A DNA stretch of 64,000 bases from CBDCUF01 sp965222525 (GCA_965222525.1 OZ244955.1:62001-126000); one strand, 5' to 3'. Counted from the first letter of the stretch, positions 15,247-23,606 are shown. Made by a program: numbers and translations. The notes: generated by a model from the sequence alone, not told the origin.

Positions 15247-15511
15247 CGATACCTGCCGCGTGAATGGCATTGACGGCTCGGAGCTTAAAAGTTTCGTCGA
15301 GCGTGTGGAGCGGCTCAACGATGATATTTCCGGCTTTCAGGATGACCGCAAGGCCGTATTTGCCGAAGCGAAGGCGCGCGGCTTTGATCCGGCGATTCTG
15401 AAAAAGATTATCCGTATCCGCAAGCGTGACAAGGCGGAGTTGGACGAGGAACAGGCGCTGCTCGAGATTTATCAACGTGCGCTGGGGATGGATGTGCACC
15501 TTAATACGTAG
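15233..15511 (+). CDS. GapR/DUF2312-family DNA-binding protein
   Basis: A 92-residue protein of the family that includes Caulobacter GapR, which binds overtwisted DNA and helps topoisomerases. The match covers the whole protein: the family pattern LKSFxERxERL, then AEAKARGFDP, then the helix with IRIRKRDKAELDEE, and a final LExY-like segment. AAGGAGG precedes ATG 15233. In this phage it lies just before the DUF1376-like replication gene, suggesting help with supercoiling during phage DNA replication. That role is inference; the family match is strong. Confidence 0.85.
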   Translation: MTENNDTCRVNGIDGSELKSFVERVERLNDDISGFQDDRKAVFAEAKARGFDPAILKKIIRIRKRDKAELDEEQALLEIYQRALGMDVHLNT

Positions 15512-15519
15512 GCGACGAT

Positions 15520-16356
15520 ATGACTTCAAAAACCAGCCCGCCATACGTTCCAACTTACCCGAAAGACGAGCTCGCGACGATATCCTTGCTCGACCTTGAA
15601 GTCGTAGGAATTTACTACCGGCTGAAATGGCAATTGTGGATAAATGGGGGAAAAACCGAAAATGACGAAAAAATTTTGTCTCGGATGGCGGGTATCCACC
15701 TCAATAAGTGGCGAAAACTCCGCCCTAAATTAGAGAAGCAGCTTGTCGAATTTGATGATGGGAATATTAGCCTTTTGGGGGTGGTAGAAGAGTATGAAAA
15801 GGCTACCCAAAAGCGCAGGGTATTGAAAGAGAACGGGTGCAAGGGTGGTAGACCCAAAAAGAACCCCGAAGCCGCAGAAAATCAGGAAAATGAAAAAGCA
15901 AATGGTTTTGACCGGCAAAAACCAGATGGTTTTTCAAATGAAAACCAAAATGGTGCGTCGTTTGGTTCCGATTCGCCACAACACCCATCATCATCACCAA
16001 ACCATAATCAAATAAAAAAGATGGATGATGACCCGCCCGGAAATGTGGATAACTCCCGACGGCGCGGCACGACGAACGGTTTTCAAAGTCTCGGCACAAT
16101 GATCGGACATTTTGAGGACGATTCGCTGCTCAAGGTGCGGCAGGTTTTCAACGAGCACGGCTTGAGGCCTCCACCGGATTGGCATGTACTGAATCAGTGG
16201 GTGCAATTTGGCGCTGATATGGACCGGGATATTTTACCGGTGTTGCAACAAGTCTGTGCACGGGTGGCGCAGAAAGGCGTAAGCCCTCCTAAATCATTCA
16301 ACTATTTTGAGGACGCGGTAACGCGGCAAATCAATAAACATGCAGGGAATTTTTGA
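15520..16356 (+). CDS. DUF1376-like phage replication protein
   Basis: A 278-residue protein. The first 90 residues resemble the DUF1376/YdaU domain found at the start of many phage replication initiators: PYVPTYPKDELATIS, then a central LDLEVVGIYYRLKWQLW segment and a winged-helix-like stretch up to VEEYE. A low-complexity, asparagine- and serine-rich linker (about residues 115-180) joins this to a C-terminal helical part. It follows the GapR-like gene after 8 bp and is coupled to the next gene through TGATG. Replication is inferred from family and position. Confidence 0.7.
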   Translation: MTSKTSPPYVPTYPKDELATISLLDLEVVGIYYRLKWQLWINGGKTENDEKILSRMAGIHLNKWRKLRPKLEKQLVEFDDGNISLLGVVEEYEKATQKRRVLKENGCKGGRPKKNPEAAENQENEKANGFDRQKPDGFSNENQNGASFGSDSPQHPSSSPNHNQIKKMDDDPPGNVDNSRRRGTTNGFQSLGTMIGHFEDDSLLKVRQVFNEHGLRPPPDWHVLNQWVQFGADMDRDILPVLQQVCARVAQKGVSPPKSFNYFEDAVTRQINKHAGNF

Positions 16357-16955
16357 TGGCACGAAAAAAGAAAAATAGAAAAAAAACAACCGTCCGCCTT
16401 ACGCCGGATGTGAGCAAGTCGGATTTACCACTACCACCGCGAGCCTATGACTTTGGCACGCCGGAATTATGGGACCGCTGCCGGATGATCAAGGAAAGGG
16501 TGGACGAGCACACGGTGCGCGCGCGCAATCTGGATTCAAGCTGGCCTATCGACCGTTATCATGCACGCGGCTATATCAACGATTATCAGCATGGCGCGGC
16601 ACAACGAATTTACCGCGATTTTACTATCGGCGGCGCCGGACCGCGCTATGCCGGCGCATGGCCGGACCCGTCCCGATTGCCGCATAACAAGGGCCAATAC
16701 CGTGATGACGGTATGAGCAATTCACAGGCGCAGCATTTTAGCAATTTCCGGGACGCTTATGCCTCGCTGAATTATGAGGCCGGGCTGATCGTCTGGTATG
16801 TGGTGTGCGTGGGCGTGGAAATCGGGCTGTATGAACAGGCTGGCGATGAATGCGGCGCATGGCGCAAAGGCTATGGTATGACTCGTTTGCGTGAAGCTCT
16901 GGACGACCTGGTCCGGTTTTATAAGGAAAGAAAAAGGCGCTTAAATGCTTCCTAA
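16356..16955 (+). CDS. Hypothetical protein, possible late regulator
   Basis: A 199-residue protein; ATG 16356 overlaps the previous stop by one base. The N-terminus is very basic (a run of lysines). The rest is helical and carries YHARGYINDYQHGAAQRIYR and a C-terminal RLREALDDLVRFY. The layout, with a basic start, a helix with GYIxDxQxxAAxR, and a terminal helix that ends an early operon, resembles DUF6456-type proteins of alphaproteobacterial phages. The resemblance is by general pattern only. As the last gene before the toxin-antitoxin pair, it may switch on late genes. Confidence 0.5.
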   Translation: MARKKKNRKKTTVRLTPDVSKSDLPLPPRAYDFGTPELWDRCRMIKERVDEHTVRARNLDSSWPIDRYHARGYINDYQHGAAQRIYRDFTIGGAGPRYAGAWPDPSRLPHNKGQYRDDGMSNSQAQHFSNFRDAYASLNYEAGLIVWYVVCVGVEIGLYEQAGDECGAWRKGYGMTRLREALDDLVRFYKERKRRLNAS

Positions 16956-16976
16956 TGTGCAATTATTGCCCATTTA

Positions 16977-17005
16977 TTGACATTTAACGCACGTCGTTAT
17001 ATAAT
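16977..17005 (+). promoter_or_regulatory. Consensus sigma-70 promoter of ParDE operon
   Basis: TTGACA (16977-16982), exactly 17 bp, then TATAAT (17000-17005): both hexamers are perfect. It lies 30 bp before the antitoxin start, which has GAGGA as ribosome site. Confidence 0.85.
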
Positions 17006-17035
17006 GGTGGGAGTTAATAAACCGAGGAAAAACCT

Positions 17036-17320
17036 ATGCAAAATGACATATCAGGAGAGCATTCCAAGATGGTAAAGCGCTTAAACGCAACCCTTCCGCC
17101 AAAATTGGCCCAATTTGTCGGTGAAATTACAGGAGAAGCGGGTTTATACGAGACGCCGAGCGAGTTTGTGCGTGACCTGATTCGCCGCTACATGGAGAGC
17201 GCGGAAAATGCCGAGCGCCACGAAATCAATAATTTACTACGTCAATCCATTGCTGAAAATAATTATACCCCTCTAACTGCACAGGATGCAGCGGATATAC
17301 GAAGCGCAATCACTGAATAA
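17036..17320 (+). CDS. ParD-like ribbon-helix-helix antitoxin
   Basis: A 94-residue protein with a ribbon-helix-helix domain in its first half: a strand (KRLNATLPPKL), then helices (YETPSEFVRDLIRRYMES). The C-terminal part is likely flexible and would wrap the toxin. It precedes a ParE-like gene by 11 bp, the standard antitoxin-first order of type II systems, and would repress the shared promoter. The perfect consensus promoter just upstream supports constitutive expression from the lysogen. Confidence 0.85.
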   Translation: MQNDISGEHSKMVKRLNATLPPKLAQFVGEITGEAGLYETPSEFVRDLIRRYMESAENAERHEINNLLRQSIAENNYTPLTAQDAADIRSAITE

Positions 17321-17331
17321 AACAGGCTCCT

Positions 17332-17667
17332 ATGTGGCAGATTAAAAGAAGTGGGTTATTTGTTCGGCAGTGGAAACACTTCGCACTTGATTATAAAGAA
17401 CGCGCCGGCGCTGATGTAGCTGGCCGATTTATTGATGCGGTTGAAGAAGCGCTCTCATTCATCCAAGAAAACCCACTTGCATGCGCCCCATATCATCCGG
17501 GCGCTGACTACGAGGATTTGTCGGGCTACGACTTTAGAAAATGGTCCTTGAAAAAATTCCCCCACTCGATTTTCTTTCGTATCAAAGAAAACCAGACCGT
17601 GTTTATCGAAGTAATATACGCCCACAAAATGGACATAACTGGCCGATTGTCGAAAGATATTTCCTAA
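17332..17667 (+). CDS. RelE/ParE-family toxin
   Basis: A 111-residue protein of the RelE/ParE fold: an N-terminal helix pair (WKHFALDYKERAGADVAGRF then FIDAVEEALSFI), ENPLACAPY, and a strand-rich second half (LKKFPHSIFFRIKENQTVFIEVIYAHK). The KFPHSIFFRI-like strand followed by a final basic segment is typical. ParE members poison gyrase; RelE members cut ribosome-bound mRNA. The sequence does not decide between them, though the pairing with a ParD-type antitoxin favours ParE. In a prophage such pairs stabilise the element or block other phages. Confidence 0.85.
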   Translation: MWQIKRSGLFVRQWKHFALDYKERAGADVAGRFIDAVEEALSFIQENPLACAPYHPGADYEDLSGYDFRKWSLKKFPHSIFFRIKENQTVFIEVIYAHKMDITGRLSKDIS

Positions 17668-17794
17668 ACCCCAACGGGAAGCGGCTCTCGTAACTCTTGT
17701 ATTGCAAGCGAGGTGCAACTCGATTTATCCTTTTCAGGAAAGTGGAAAATTGCCCGTCGGGCGGTAGTCCCGACTAAAAATCAACAACATGTCC

Positions 17795-17818
17795 AGCCGC
17801 TTAACCGCGGCTTTTTTT
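17795..17818 (+). terminator. Rho-independent terminator
   Basis: AGCCGC (17795-17800) pairs perfectly with GCGGCT (17807-17812), followed by seven Ts. It ends the toxin-antitoxin transcript before the late genes. Confidence 0.8.
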
Positions 17819-17840
17819 ATACCTAAATCCCGGAAAACCT

Positions 17841-18536
17841 ATGGCTATACCTGCAATCCTCGGTGTTATCGCACGCGGCGCAGCCGCTCGTGGTGCCGGT
17901 GGTATGGCTATTCGCAGCACCTTATTTGATGCGCTCGGCCCCGGCGGTGGCCCCGTTATCACGCAAGCCCCGCAGATCGACTATAAGGTCAAAAGCAACA
18001 TCGACGAGGTGGTGCGCGACTTGCGGGCGGTTAATAGCAAGGTGATTGATAAGGCGGTGGTCCGCACCTTAAACCGTGTCATCACCTCATGCAAAAGCGT
18101 GGGCGTGAAGGCTATCGCCAAAGAGACGGGCCTCAAACAGAAAACCGTCCGGCCAAAGGTCGAGCTGGAGAAGGCCAACTTTTTGAAGCAGGAAGCGCAC
18201 GCTGTACCAAGCGGCCGGCCGTTCCGGCTGATACATTTCAACGCAAGACAAACCGCTGCTGGTGTGAGCGCCAATGCCTGGGCGGTCAAGCGGGTGTACC
18301 CTCACACCTTTATCGCAGATGTGGCGGCCGGCTCCGGCCGGACCGAAGGCGTCTTTGTCCGCAAAACTGCAGAGCGCTACCCTATCCGGCAGCTATACGG
18401 CCCGGGCGTGAAGCAGACATTCGCCAAGCCGCATATACTTAAGGTTTTAGAAAATCGCGCAGACGAGCGGTTCAATAAAGAGTTTGAAGCGAACCTGAAA
18501 TTCTACATGGAAAAAGAGAAAGCCCGGCGTCGATAA
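17841..18536 (+). CDS. Minor tail protein Z-like (GPZ family)
   Basis: A 231-residue basic protein that resembles prophage minor tail protein Z. Features are a glycine-alanine N-terminus, an early helix (VVRDLRAVNSKVIDKAVVRTLN), KSVGVKAIAKETGLKQK, then strands with RFRLIHF-like and RQTAAGVSA patterns, and a late GPGVKQTF. In lambda Z acts on the tail tip during assembly. Here it is placed before the terminase, away from the other tail genes, which is unusual for lambda but seen in other phages. Between its stop and the next gene (18537-18684) nothing coding is evident. Confidence 0.65.
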   Translation: MAIPAILGVIARGAAARGAGGMAIRSTLFDALGPGGGPVITQAPQIDYKVKSNIDEVVRDLRAVNSKVIDKAVVRTLNRVITSCKSVGVKAIAKETGLKQKTVRPKVELEKANFLKQEAHAVPSGRPFRLIHFNARQTAAGVSANAWAVKRVYPHTFIADVAAGSGRTEGVFVRKTAERYPIRQLYGPGVKQTFAKPHILKVLENRADERFNKEFEANLKFYMEKEKARRR

Positions 18537-18684
18537 CGCCGTAGGCCGCACTTTGCCTAGCGTTGCGGCAGTCGCAAGGTTCTTCCGAGAGCATGACTTG
18601 CGGGTGCGCGGCGGCGCAGGATTCTTCTAGGTACAAAAATTTACAAAGCGTTTCGTTTCGTTTTCCAACCCATAAGGAGGCATC

Positions 18685-19239
18685 ATGGACATACAGGAAT
18701 TAGCCTTAAAGGACGTCATCCCATACGCCAGGAACCCGCGGAATAACAAGGCTTCCGTAGATAAGGTGGCGGCTTCGATAAAGGAGTTCGGGTTTAAGCA
18801 ACCCATCGTTGTTGATAGCGAAATGGTCATTATTGCGGGCCATACACGCTACCTTGCAGCGAAGAAACTGAAATTGAAAAAGGTACCGGTGGTGGTGGCA
18901 AAGGACCTCACGCCGGCGCAGGTGAAAGCGTATCGCATCGCCGATAACCGAACCCATGAAGATAGCACATGGGACGAGGAAATGCTGGCGCTGGAGCTTG
19001 AGGAAATTAACAAAACCGATGAGCTGGACATTGCGCTGACCGGTTTCGACAAAAAGGAACTTGAGCAGTACCTGCATCTTGAAAGCGTCCCGGATGATGA
19101 GCCGGACGAACCGGAAGACGATGATCATTACAAAGAGCAATATGGCGTCATTGTCGTGTGTGACGATGAGGACATGCAGGAGGAAGTTTACGCCAAGCTG
19201 AAGGAGCAAGGCTATAACTGCAAGGTGGTGGTGACATGA
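18685..19239 (+). CDS. ParB/sulfiredoxin-domain protein
   Basis: A 184-residue protein. Residues 1-110 are a ParB/Srx-type domain: DVIPYARNPRNN, then IKEFGFKQPIVVD and the nucleotide-binding signature VIIAGHTRYLAAKKL, followed by AYRIADNRTHE. The C-terminal 60 residues are acidic and end in a strand-helix-strand unit. Phage copies of this domain are often near DNA methylases or other DNA-modifying genes and may bind or nick DNA; ParB-fold enzymes use CTP or ATP. AAGGAGG precedes the start. It overlaps the next gene through ATGA, so it belongs to a three-gene coupled set with an ABC-GNAT fusion and a formyltransferase. Confidence 0.82.
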   Translation: MDIQELALKDVIPYARNPRNNKASVDKVAASIKEFGFKQPIVVDSEMVIIAGHTRYLAAKKLKLKKVPVVVAKDLTPAQVKAYRIADNRTHEDSTWDEEMLALELEEINKTDELDIALTGFDKKELEQYLHLESVPDDEPDEPEDDDHYKEQYGVIVVCDDEDMQEEVYAKLKEQGYNCKVVVT

Positions 19240-20366
19240 AAATCGAAGTTCATAACAGCTGCACCGATTTTGATAGTTACCGCGCCGCCCGGGTTAAAAG
19301 CCTTTTCAATGTTGATACGGGGGCCAATTTTGATCTGGTCGCAGATCTGCCGGTGGATGATAAGGACTGGCGTATCGGGCTGGTGGTTGGTCCTTCCGGC
19401 TCGGGGAAAACCAGTATCGGCAAGCGCTTCTTCGGTGATGATAAGATTTACGAGCCGGACGACTGGCCGCATGACAAGCCTATCATTGATGCGATAGCTA
19501 TGGGCGATGATTTTGACAAAGTCACCGGAGCGCTATCAGCAGTGGGGCTTGGCACCGTGCCCACCTGGCTGCGTCCTTATCCGGTGTTATCCAATGGTGA
19601 GAAATTCCGGGCCAACCTTGCCCGGCTGATTTGTGAGACGCCTAAGCAGGTGGTGGTGGATGAATTCACCAGCGTGGTGGATCGGCAAATAGCCAAGTTC
19701 GGCGCGCTCGCCTTTCAAAAGGCATGGAAGCGCTCAGGCGGGCAATGCGTTCTGCTTTCCTGCCATTATGACATAATCGATTGGGTGGAGCCGGATTGGG
19801 TATTTGACACCGCGACGGGGAAATACTCCGGGAGGGGTCTTTGGCGACGGCCGCGTTTCACCCTCAAAATTTGGCAGACGGACTGGCGTTATTGGCCAGC
19901 GTTTGAGCCTCATCACTATTTGAAAATGCCGCGCATGATCGCGGCGTTTTGTTATGTGGGCACGGTTGACGGTGAGCGCGTGGCGCATTTAGCCGTAAGC
20001 ACCACACCGGGTTTACGTGAAGCGCGGGCCTGCCGACTGGTGGTCATGCCGGAATGGCAAGGCGCCGGCGTCGGCATGCGCTTTCTAAACGCTATCTGCC
20101 AGATGTGGCTGGAAGGCGAAAATCATTACAACAAGCCGATGACGTCGCTGTTTCATACATCCCACCCGGGCTTAGCCGCGGCGCTCAGGCGTGACCCGAA
20201 ATGGCGGCAGACAAGTGCCAACCTGTATGGCGCCAGTAAAAAACCGATTCGCTATGAAGCTGGCTCAAAAGGTGGACGAAGCAAAAAGGAAAACAGCATG
20301 GGGTCCGGTTACGGTGGACATTTCCGCGCCGTGCAGGGTTTCCGCTATGTAGGAGAAAAGAGCTAA
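19236..20366 (+). CDS. ABC ATPase-GNAT acyltransferase fusion
   Basis: A 376-residue protein with two domains. Residues about 40-200 are a soluble ABC-type ATPase: Walker A GPSGSGKTS (52-60), a signature-like LSNGE (118-122), Walker B VVVDE (139-143) and switch histidine H177 in LSCHYD. Residues about 210-330 are a GNAT domain with CoA-binding motif RLVVMPEWQGAGVG (267-280). No membrane segment exists, so this is not a transporter. ATM- and OLD-like ABC proteins show that such ATPases can act on DNA or RNA; Mom of phage Mu shows that a GNAT fold can modify DNA bases. With the ParB-like and formyltransferase partners, base modification is a reasonable hypothesis, not a proven one. Confidence 0.8.
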   Translation: MKIEVHNSCTDFDSYRAARVKSLFNVDTGANFDLVADLPVDDKDWRIGLVVGPSGSGKTSIGKRFFGDDKIYEPDDWPHDKPIIDAIAMGDDFDKVTGALSAVGLGTVPTWLRPYPVLSNGEKFRANLARLICETPKQVVVDEFTSVVDRQIAKFGALAFQKAWKRSGGQCVLLSCHYDIIDWVEPDWVFDTATGKYSGRGLWRRPRFTLKIWQTDWRYWPAFEPHHYLKMPRMIAAFCYVGTVDGERVAHLAVSTTPGLREARACRLVVMPEWQGAGVGMRFLNAICQMWLEGENHYNKPMTSLFHTSHPGLAAALRRDPKWRQTSANLYGASKKPIRYEAGSKGGRSKKENSMGSGYGGHFRAVQGFRYVGEKS

Positions 20367-21085
20367 TGCGGGTATTTATTTCAGGACAAAAGCATTTTGG
20401 TGCGCTGGTATTCAACCTTTGCAAAACGATGGGGCTGGATATTGCCGGCGTGTCGGCACCGGCTTTTGCATCTGATGGTAAACGCGAGGACCGGCTGCGT
20501 GCGGTAGCAAGCAATGCTGGCATTCCGTGGATGCCGGCCGGTACGTTGAAAGCGGATACGCTGCCGGATGATATCGACCTGATTATTGCCGCGCATAGCC
20601 ATGACTTTCTCGGCACCCGCACCCGGCTCAAGGCCCGGCTGGGTGCTATTGGCTTCCATCCCTCCCTGCTTCCCCTTCACCGGGGCCGTGATGCGGTACG
20701 CTGGGCCATCAAAATGGGCGACCGTATCACGGGTGGAAGCATTTACTGGCTAACGGATAACGTCGACGCCGGCCCGATAGCGGCGCAGGATTGGTGCTTT
20801 ATCCGCCCCGATGATACGCCGGAGGAATTATGGCGCCGCGAACTATGCCCGATGGGCGTGCGCCTGTTCCAGCACGTTCTGGATGATTTAGTCGGCGGGC
20901 TGGTGGTGCAGATTAAACAAGACGAAAAGCTGGCAACGTGGGAGCCGGCCTTTGACCGGGAACCGCTTTACCGGCCTGATTTATTGATGATCGGCAACGG
21001 CAAAGCCTCTGACTATCGCGTGACGGTGGACCCGGAGAAACGCAAAAACGGGGTTGGTCCAAAAGGTCATGCCTTGCCCCTGTGA
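20366..21085 (+). CDS. Formyltransferase-fold protein
   Basis: A 239-residue protein of the methionyl-tRNA/GAR formyltransferase fold, which uses N10-formyl-tetrahydrofolate. Visible elements: the N-terminal Rossmann strand (VFISGQKHFG), the signature GFHPSLLPLHRG with H98, and the loop DNVDAGPI with D134. The catalytic asparagine two residues before the histidine is glycine (G96), so chemistry may differ from tRNA or GAR formylation. It is too short for a complete Fmt with its C-terminal tRNA-binding domain. The start overlaps the previous stop (TAATG), coupling it to the ABC-GNAT protein. A small-molecule or base amine is the likely acceptor. Confidence 0.8.
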   Translation: MRVFISGQKHFGALVFNLCKTMGLDIAGVSAPAFASDGKREDRLRAVASNAGIPWMPAGTLKADTLPDDIDLIIAAHSHDFLGTRTRLKARLGAIGFHPSLLPLHRGRDAVRWAIKMGDRITGGSIYWLTDNVDAGPIAAQDWCFIRPDDTPEELWRRELCPMGVRLFQHVLDDLVGGLVVQIKQDEKLATWEPAFDREPLYRPDLLMIGNGKASDYRVTVDPEKRKNGVGPKGHALPL

Positions 21086-21094
21086 GGATAGGTT

Positions 21095-21685
21095 ATGTCA
21101 ATACCGGTAAAACAACTGGCCGCGCTCTTGAACTTGAGCACGCGGCGCGTGCAGCAACTGGCGAATGACGGGATCATTTACCGTGATGAGCACGGCAAAT
21201 ATGACCTTGTACGCAGTGTGCGTAGCTATATCCGCTATTTGCAGGATCGTTCCATTGGTCGGGAGGCCGGCCCGATTGATAGCCACAAGGAACGCGCCCG
21301 CTTGCTCAGGGCACAGGCGGACAAAACCGAACTGGAAGTAAGAACCTTACGCGGCGTCCTCATCCCGGCGGAGCAGGTCGAGAAAATGTGGAATATGATT
21401 CTGGCGGCTTTTCGTGCCCGTATGCTGTCTTTACCTATCAAGGCGGCTCAGCTCGTTGTGAATATCAGCGATTTTCACGAAGCAGAGCGCATCATCCGCG
21501 ACCAGGTCTATGAGGCGCTAACGGAGCTGGCCGAATATGACGTGGAAAAGTTTACAATCGTTAGCACGACAGAGCTTGAAGACGGTGGCGCCGCCGCCGA
21601 AACTGACAGTAAGCCAGTGGGCGGACGAAAACAGAAAGCTAAGTCCGGAGGCAAGCGCCGAACCCGGAAGGTGGCGGACAAATAA
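21095..21685 (+). CDS. Terminase small subunit (Nu1-like)
   Basis: A 196-residue protein with an N-terminal winged helix-turn-helix (VKQLAALLNLSTRRVQQLANDG) like lambda Nu1, a central long helix (SHKERARLLRAQADKTELEV) that mediates assembly, and a basic lysine- and arginine-rich tail. It recognises phage DNA and starts packaging. It begins 9 bp after the formyltransferase gene and its last 149 bp overlap the large-subunit gene in another frame. Confidence 0.88.
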   Translation: MSIPVKQLAALLNLSTRRVQQLANDGIIYRDEHGKYDLVRSVRSYIRYLQDRSIGREAGPIDSHKERARLLRAQADKTELEVRTLRGVLIPAEQVEKMWNMILAAFRARMLSLPIKAAQLVVNISDFHEAERIIRDQVYEALTELAEYDVEKFTIVSTTELEDGGAAAETDSKPVGGRKQKAKSGGKRRTRKVADK

Positions 21686-23360
21686 GGCACCTTATCAGCG
21701 CGGCATGATGGATGCCGTGAATGAGCCGAATGTAAGGGAAATCGTTTTCAGGACGTCGGCGCAGATTGGCAAAACGGAAATCATAAACAACATTATCGCC
21801 TATTTTATCCATCAGGACCCGGCGCCGATGTTGCTTATCCAGCCAACGCTGGAAATGGCCGAAGCGTGGAGCAAGGACCGCTTAACCCCGATGATTCGGG
21901 ACACCAAGGCCTTATCCGAGCTGATCGATATTAAAAGCCGGGATAGCGGCAACACCTTGCTGCATAAGCTATTCCCCGGCGGGCATATCACGATGGCCGG
22001 TGCAAACAGCCCGTCATCACTGGCGAGCCGTCCGGTGCGGATTGTCTTGCTGGATGAAGAATCACGCTATCCGGTTTCAGCCGGCAGCGAAGGCGACCCG
22101 GGAAGTCTGGCGCAAAAACGCTCGACGACATTCTGGAATCGGTTGCTGGTAGCGGCGTCTACCCCGACGATTGAGGGGCTGTGCAAGATAACGGCGCGTT
22201 ATGAGCTCAGCGACCAGCGACGCTATTATGTGAAATGCAAGGATTGCCACGCCGAGCAAACGCTCGAATGGGGCAACCTTCATTTTGATAAGAAGGACCC
22301 GGATAGCGCCCACTATGTGTGCGCGGAATGTGGTTCAGTCTGGCACGATTCCGACAAGCCGGCTTTGCTGGCTGGTGGAGAATGGAAGGCCACGGCGCCG
22401 TTTAACGGTATCGCCGGCTTTCACATCAACGAGCTGTATTCGCCGTGGGTGACATGGCCGGAAATGGTGAAGGCCTTTCTCAAGGCGAAGCGCTTACCGG
22501 AAACCCTGAAAACATGGGTCAACACCGCGCTGGGTGACACATGGCAGGATGAAGGCGAAGGCGTCGAACATGAAGGGCTGCTTAAGCGCAAGGAGAATTG
22601 GGGTAAGAAAGCGCCCGAGGGCGTGGTGGTGGTCACTGCCGGCGTGGACGTCCAGGACGACCGGCTGGAAGTGGAAATTGTCGGCTGGGGGCTGCATGAG
22701 GAAAGCTGGTCATTGCAATATCATGTCCTGCACGGCGACCCGGCTCTTAAAGGCGTATGGCAGGAGTTGGACACGGTACTGGAGCAGCGGATTCTTCACG
22801 AAAGCGGCGTGCGGCTGAATATCAACTGCGTGTGCGTGGATTCGGGCGGGCACCATACCCAAGCGGTGTATGATTATTGCAAAAAACGGCAAGTGCGGCG
22901 CGTCTTTGCGATTAAAGGCGCAAACACACCGGGCAAGCCGTTGGTGGGACGTTTCAGCCGTTCCAATGCGCGCCGGGTGAAACTATTTCCGGTGGGCAGC
23001 GATACGGCCAAGGAAATGGTCTATAGCCGACTGCGTATCACTGAACCCGGCCCGGGCTATTGTCATTTTCCGTCGCATTATACGGAGGATTATTTCAAGC
23101 AGCTCACGGCCGAGCGGGTGGTGATTAAATACCGTAAAGGCCACCCGACGCGCGTATGGGAAAAGCCGTCGCACCAACGCAATGAAGCGCTGGACTGCCG
23201 CGTGTATGCGCTGGCGGCGCTGTATATCCTCAACCCGAACTTTCAGAAGATCGGGCAGGATATCGAAGAAGAAGCTGGCAACCTGAAACCGAAGGAAGCC
23301 GACACCAAGCAAAGCCACGATTCGGGTGGCTGGCTCGATGACGCACCGGACTTTTTTTAA
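21537..23360 (+). CDS. Terminase large subunit (GpA family)
   Basis: A 607-residue packaging motor of the lambda gpA family. The ATPase half includes a Walker A-like RTSAQIGKTE (about residues 72-81) and a Walker B-like IVLLDEESRYP (about 168-178). A zinc-binding group follows (CKDC and CAEC). The C-terminal nuclease domain has acidic residues (VTAGVDVQDDRLEVEI and later CVDSGGHH). The start overlaps the small subunit by 149 bp, an unusually long but in-family overlap; the segment between this start and the small-subunit stop is well formed (QWADENRKLSPEAS). gpA-type enzymes usually cut at cos sites, so cohesive ends are expected. Confidence 0.93.
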   Translation: MTWKSLQSLARQSLKTVAPPPKLTVSQWADENRKLSPEASAEPGRWRTNKAPYQRGMMDAVNEPNVREIVFRTSAQIGKTEIINNIIAYFIHQDPAPMLLIQPTLEMAEAWSKDRLTPMIRDTKALSELIDIKSRDSGNTLLHKLFPGGHITMAGANSPSSLASRPVRIVLLDEESRYPVSAGSEGDPGSLAQKRSTTFWNRLLVAASTPTIEGLCKITARYELSDQRRYYVKCKDCHAEQTLEWGNLHFDKKDPDSAHYVCAECGSVWHDSDKPALLAGGEWKATAPFNGIAGFHINELYSPWVTWPEMVKAFLKAKRLPETLKTWVNTALGDTWQDEGEGVEHEGLLKRKENWGKKAPEGVVVVTAGVDVQDDRLEVEIVGWGLHEESWSLQYHVLHGDPALKGVWQELDTVLEQRILHESGVRLNINCVCVDSGGHHTQAVYDYCKKRQVRRVFAIKGANTPGKPLVGRFSRSNARRVKLFPVGSDTAKEMVYSRLRITEPGPGYCHFPSHYTEDYFKQLTAERVVIKYRKGHPTRVWEKPSHQRNEALDCRVYALAALYILNPNFQKIGQDIEEEAGNLKPKEADTKQSHDSGGWLDDAPDFF

Positions 23361-23381
23361 CCATTAACGCATGGAGGAATT

Positions 23382-23606
23382 ATGGCGAGTATCACCCTGA
23401 CAACCGCACAGGAGCATCTCGACGCATGGCTGGCCGCAAATAAGGCCGTGGCAAAAGGTAAAACCTACAGCCTCAACGGCCGCAGTCTGACGCTGGCCGA
23501 TGTGAACGAGATTCAAGGACAAATTCAATATTGGGAGCGCCGCGTAGTGGCCCTGCAGAATAATAGCGGGGGTACGGATTATGCGCTGGCGGATTTTAGC
23601 GAATGA
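23382..23606 (+). CDS. gpW-like head-tail joining protein
   Basis: A 74-residue protein between terminase and portal, exactly where lambda carries gpW. It begins with a helix (TAQEHLDAWLAANKAVAKG), then a strand hairpin (TYSLNGRSLTLADV) and a second helix (IQGQIQYWERRVVAL). This is the gpW fold, which closes the filled head before tail binding. AGGAATT precedes its start and it overlaps the portal by 4 bp. Confidence 0.8.
   Translation: MASITLTTAQEHLDAWLAANKAVAKGKTYSLNGRSLTLADVNEIQGQIQYWERRVVALQNNSGGTDYALADFSE

Noticed and set aside
18537..18684. Possible small coding segment in another frame after the tail Z-like gene
   Set aside because: About 33 codons look coding-like but there is no start codon or ribosome site, and the frame is closed just upstream.
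21537..21685. The 149-bp overlap of terminase subunits as a sequencing error
   Set aside because: Both reading frames keep family-like sequence through the overlap, and both proteins have normal lengths.
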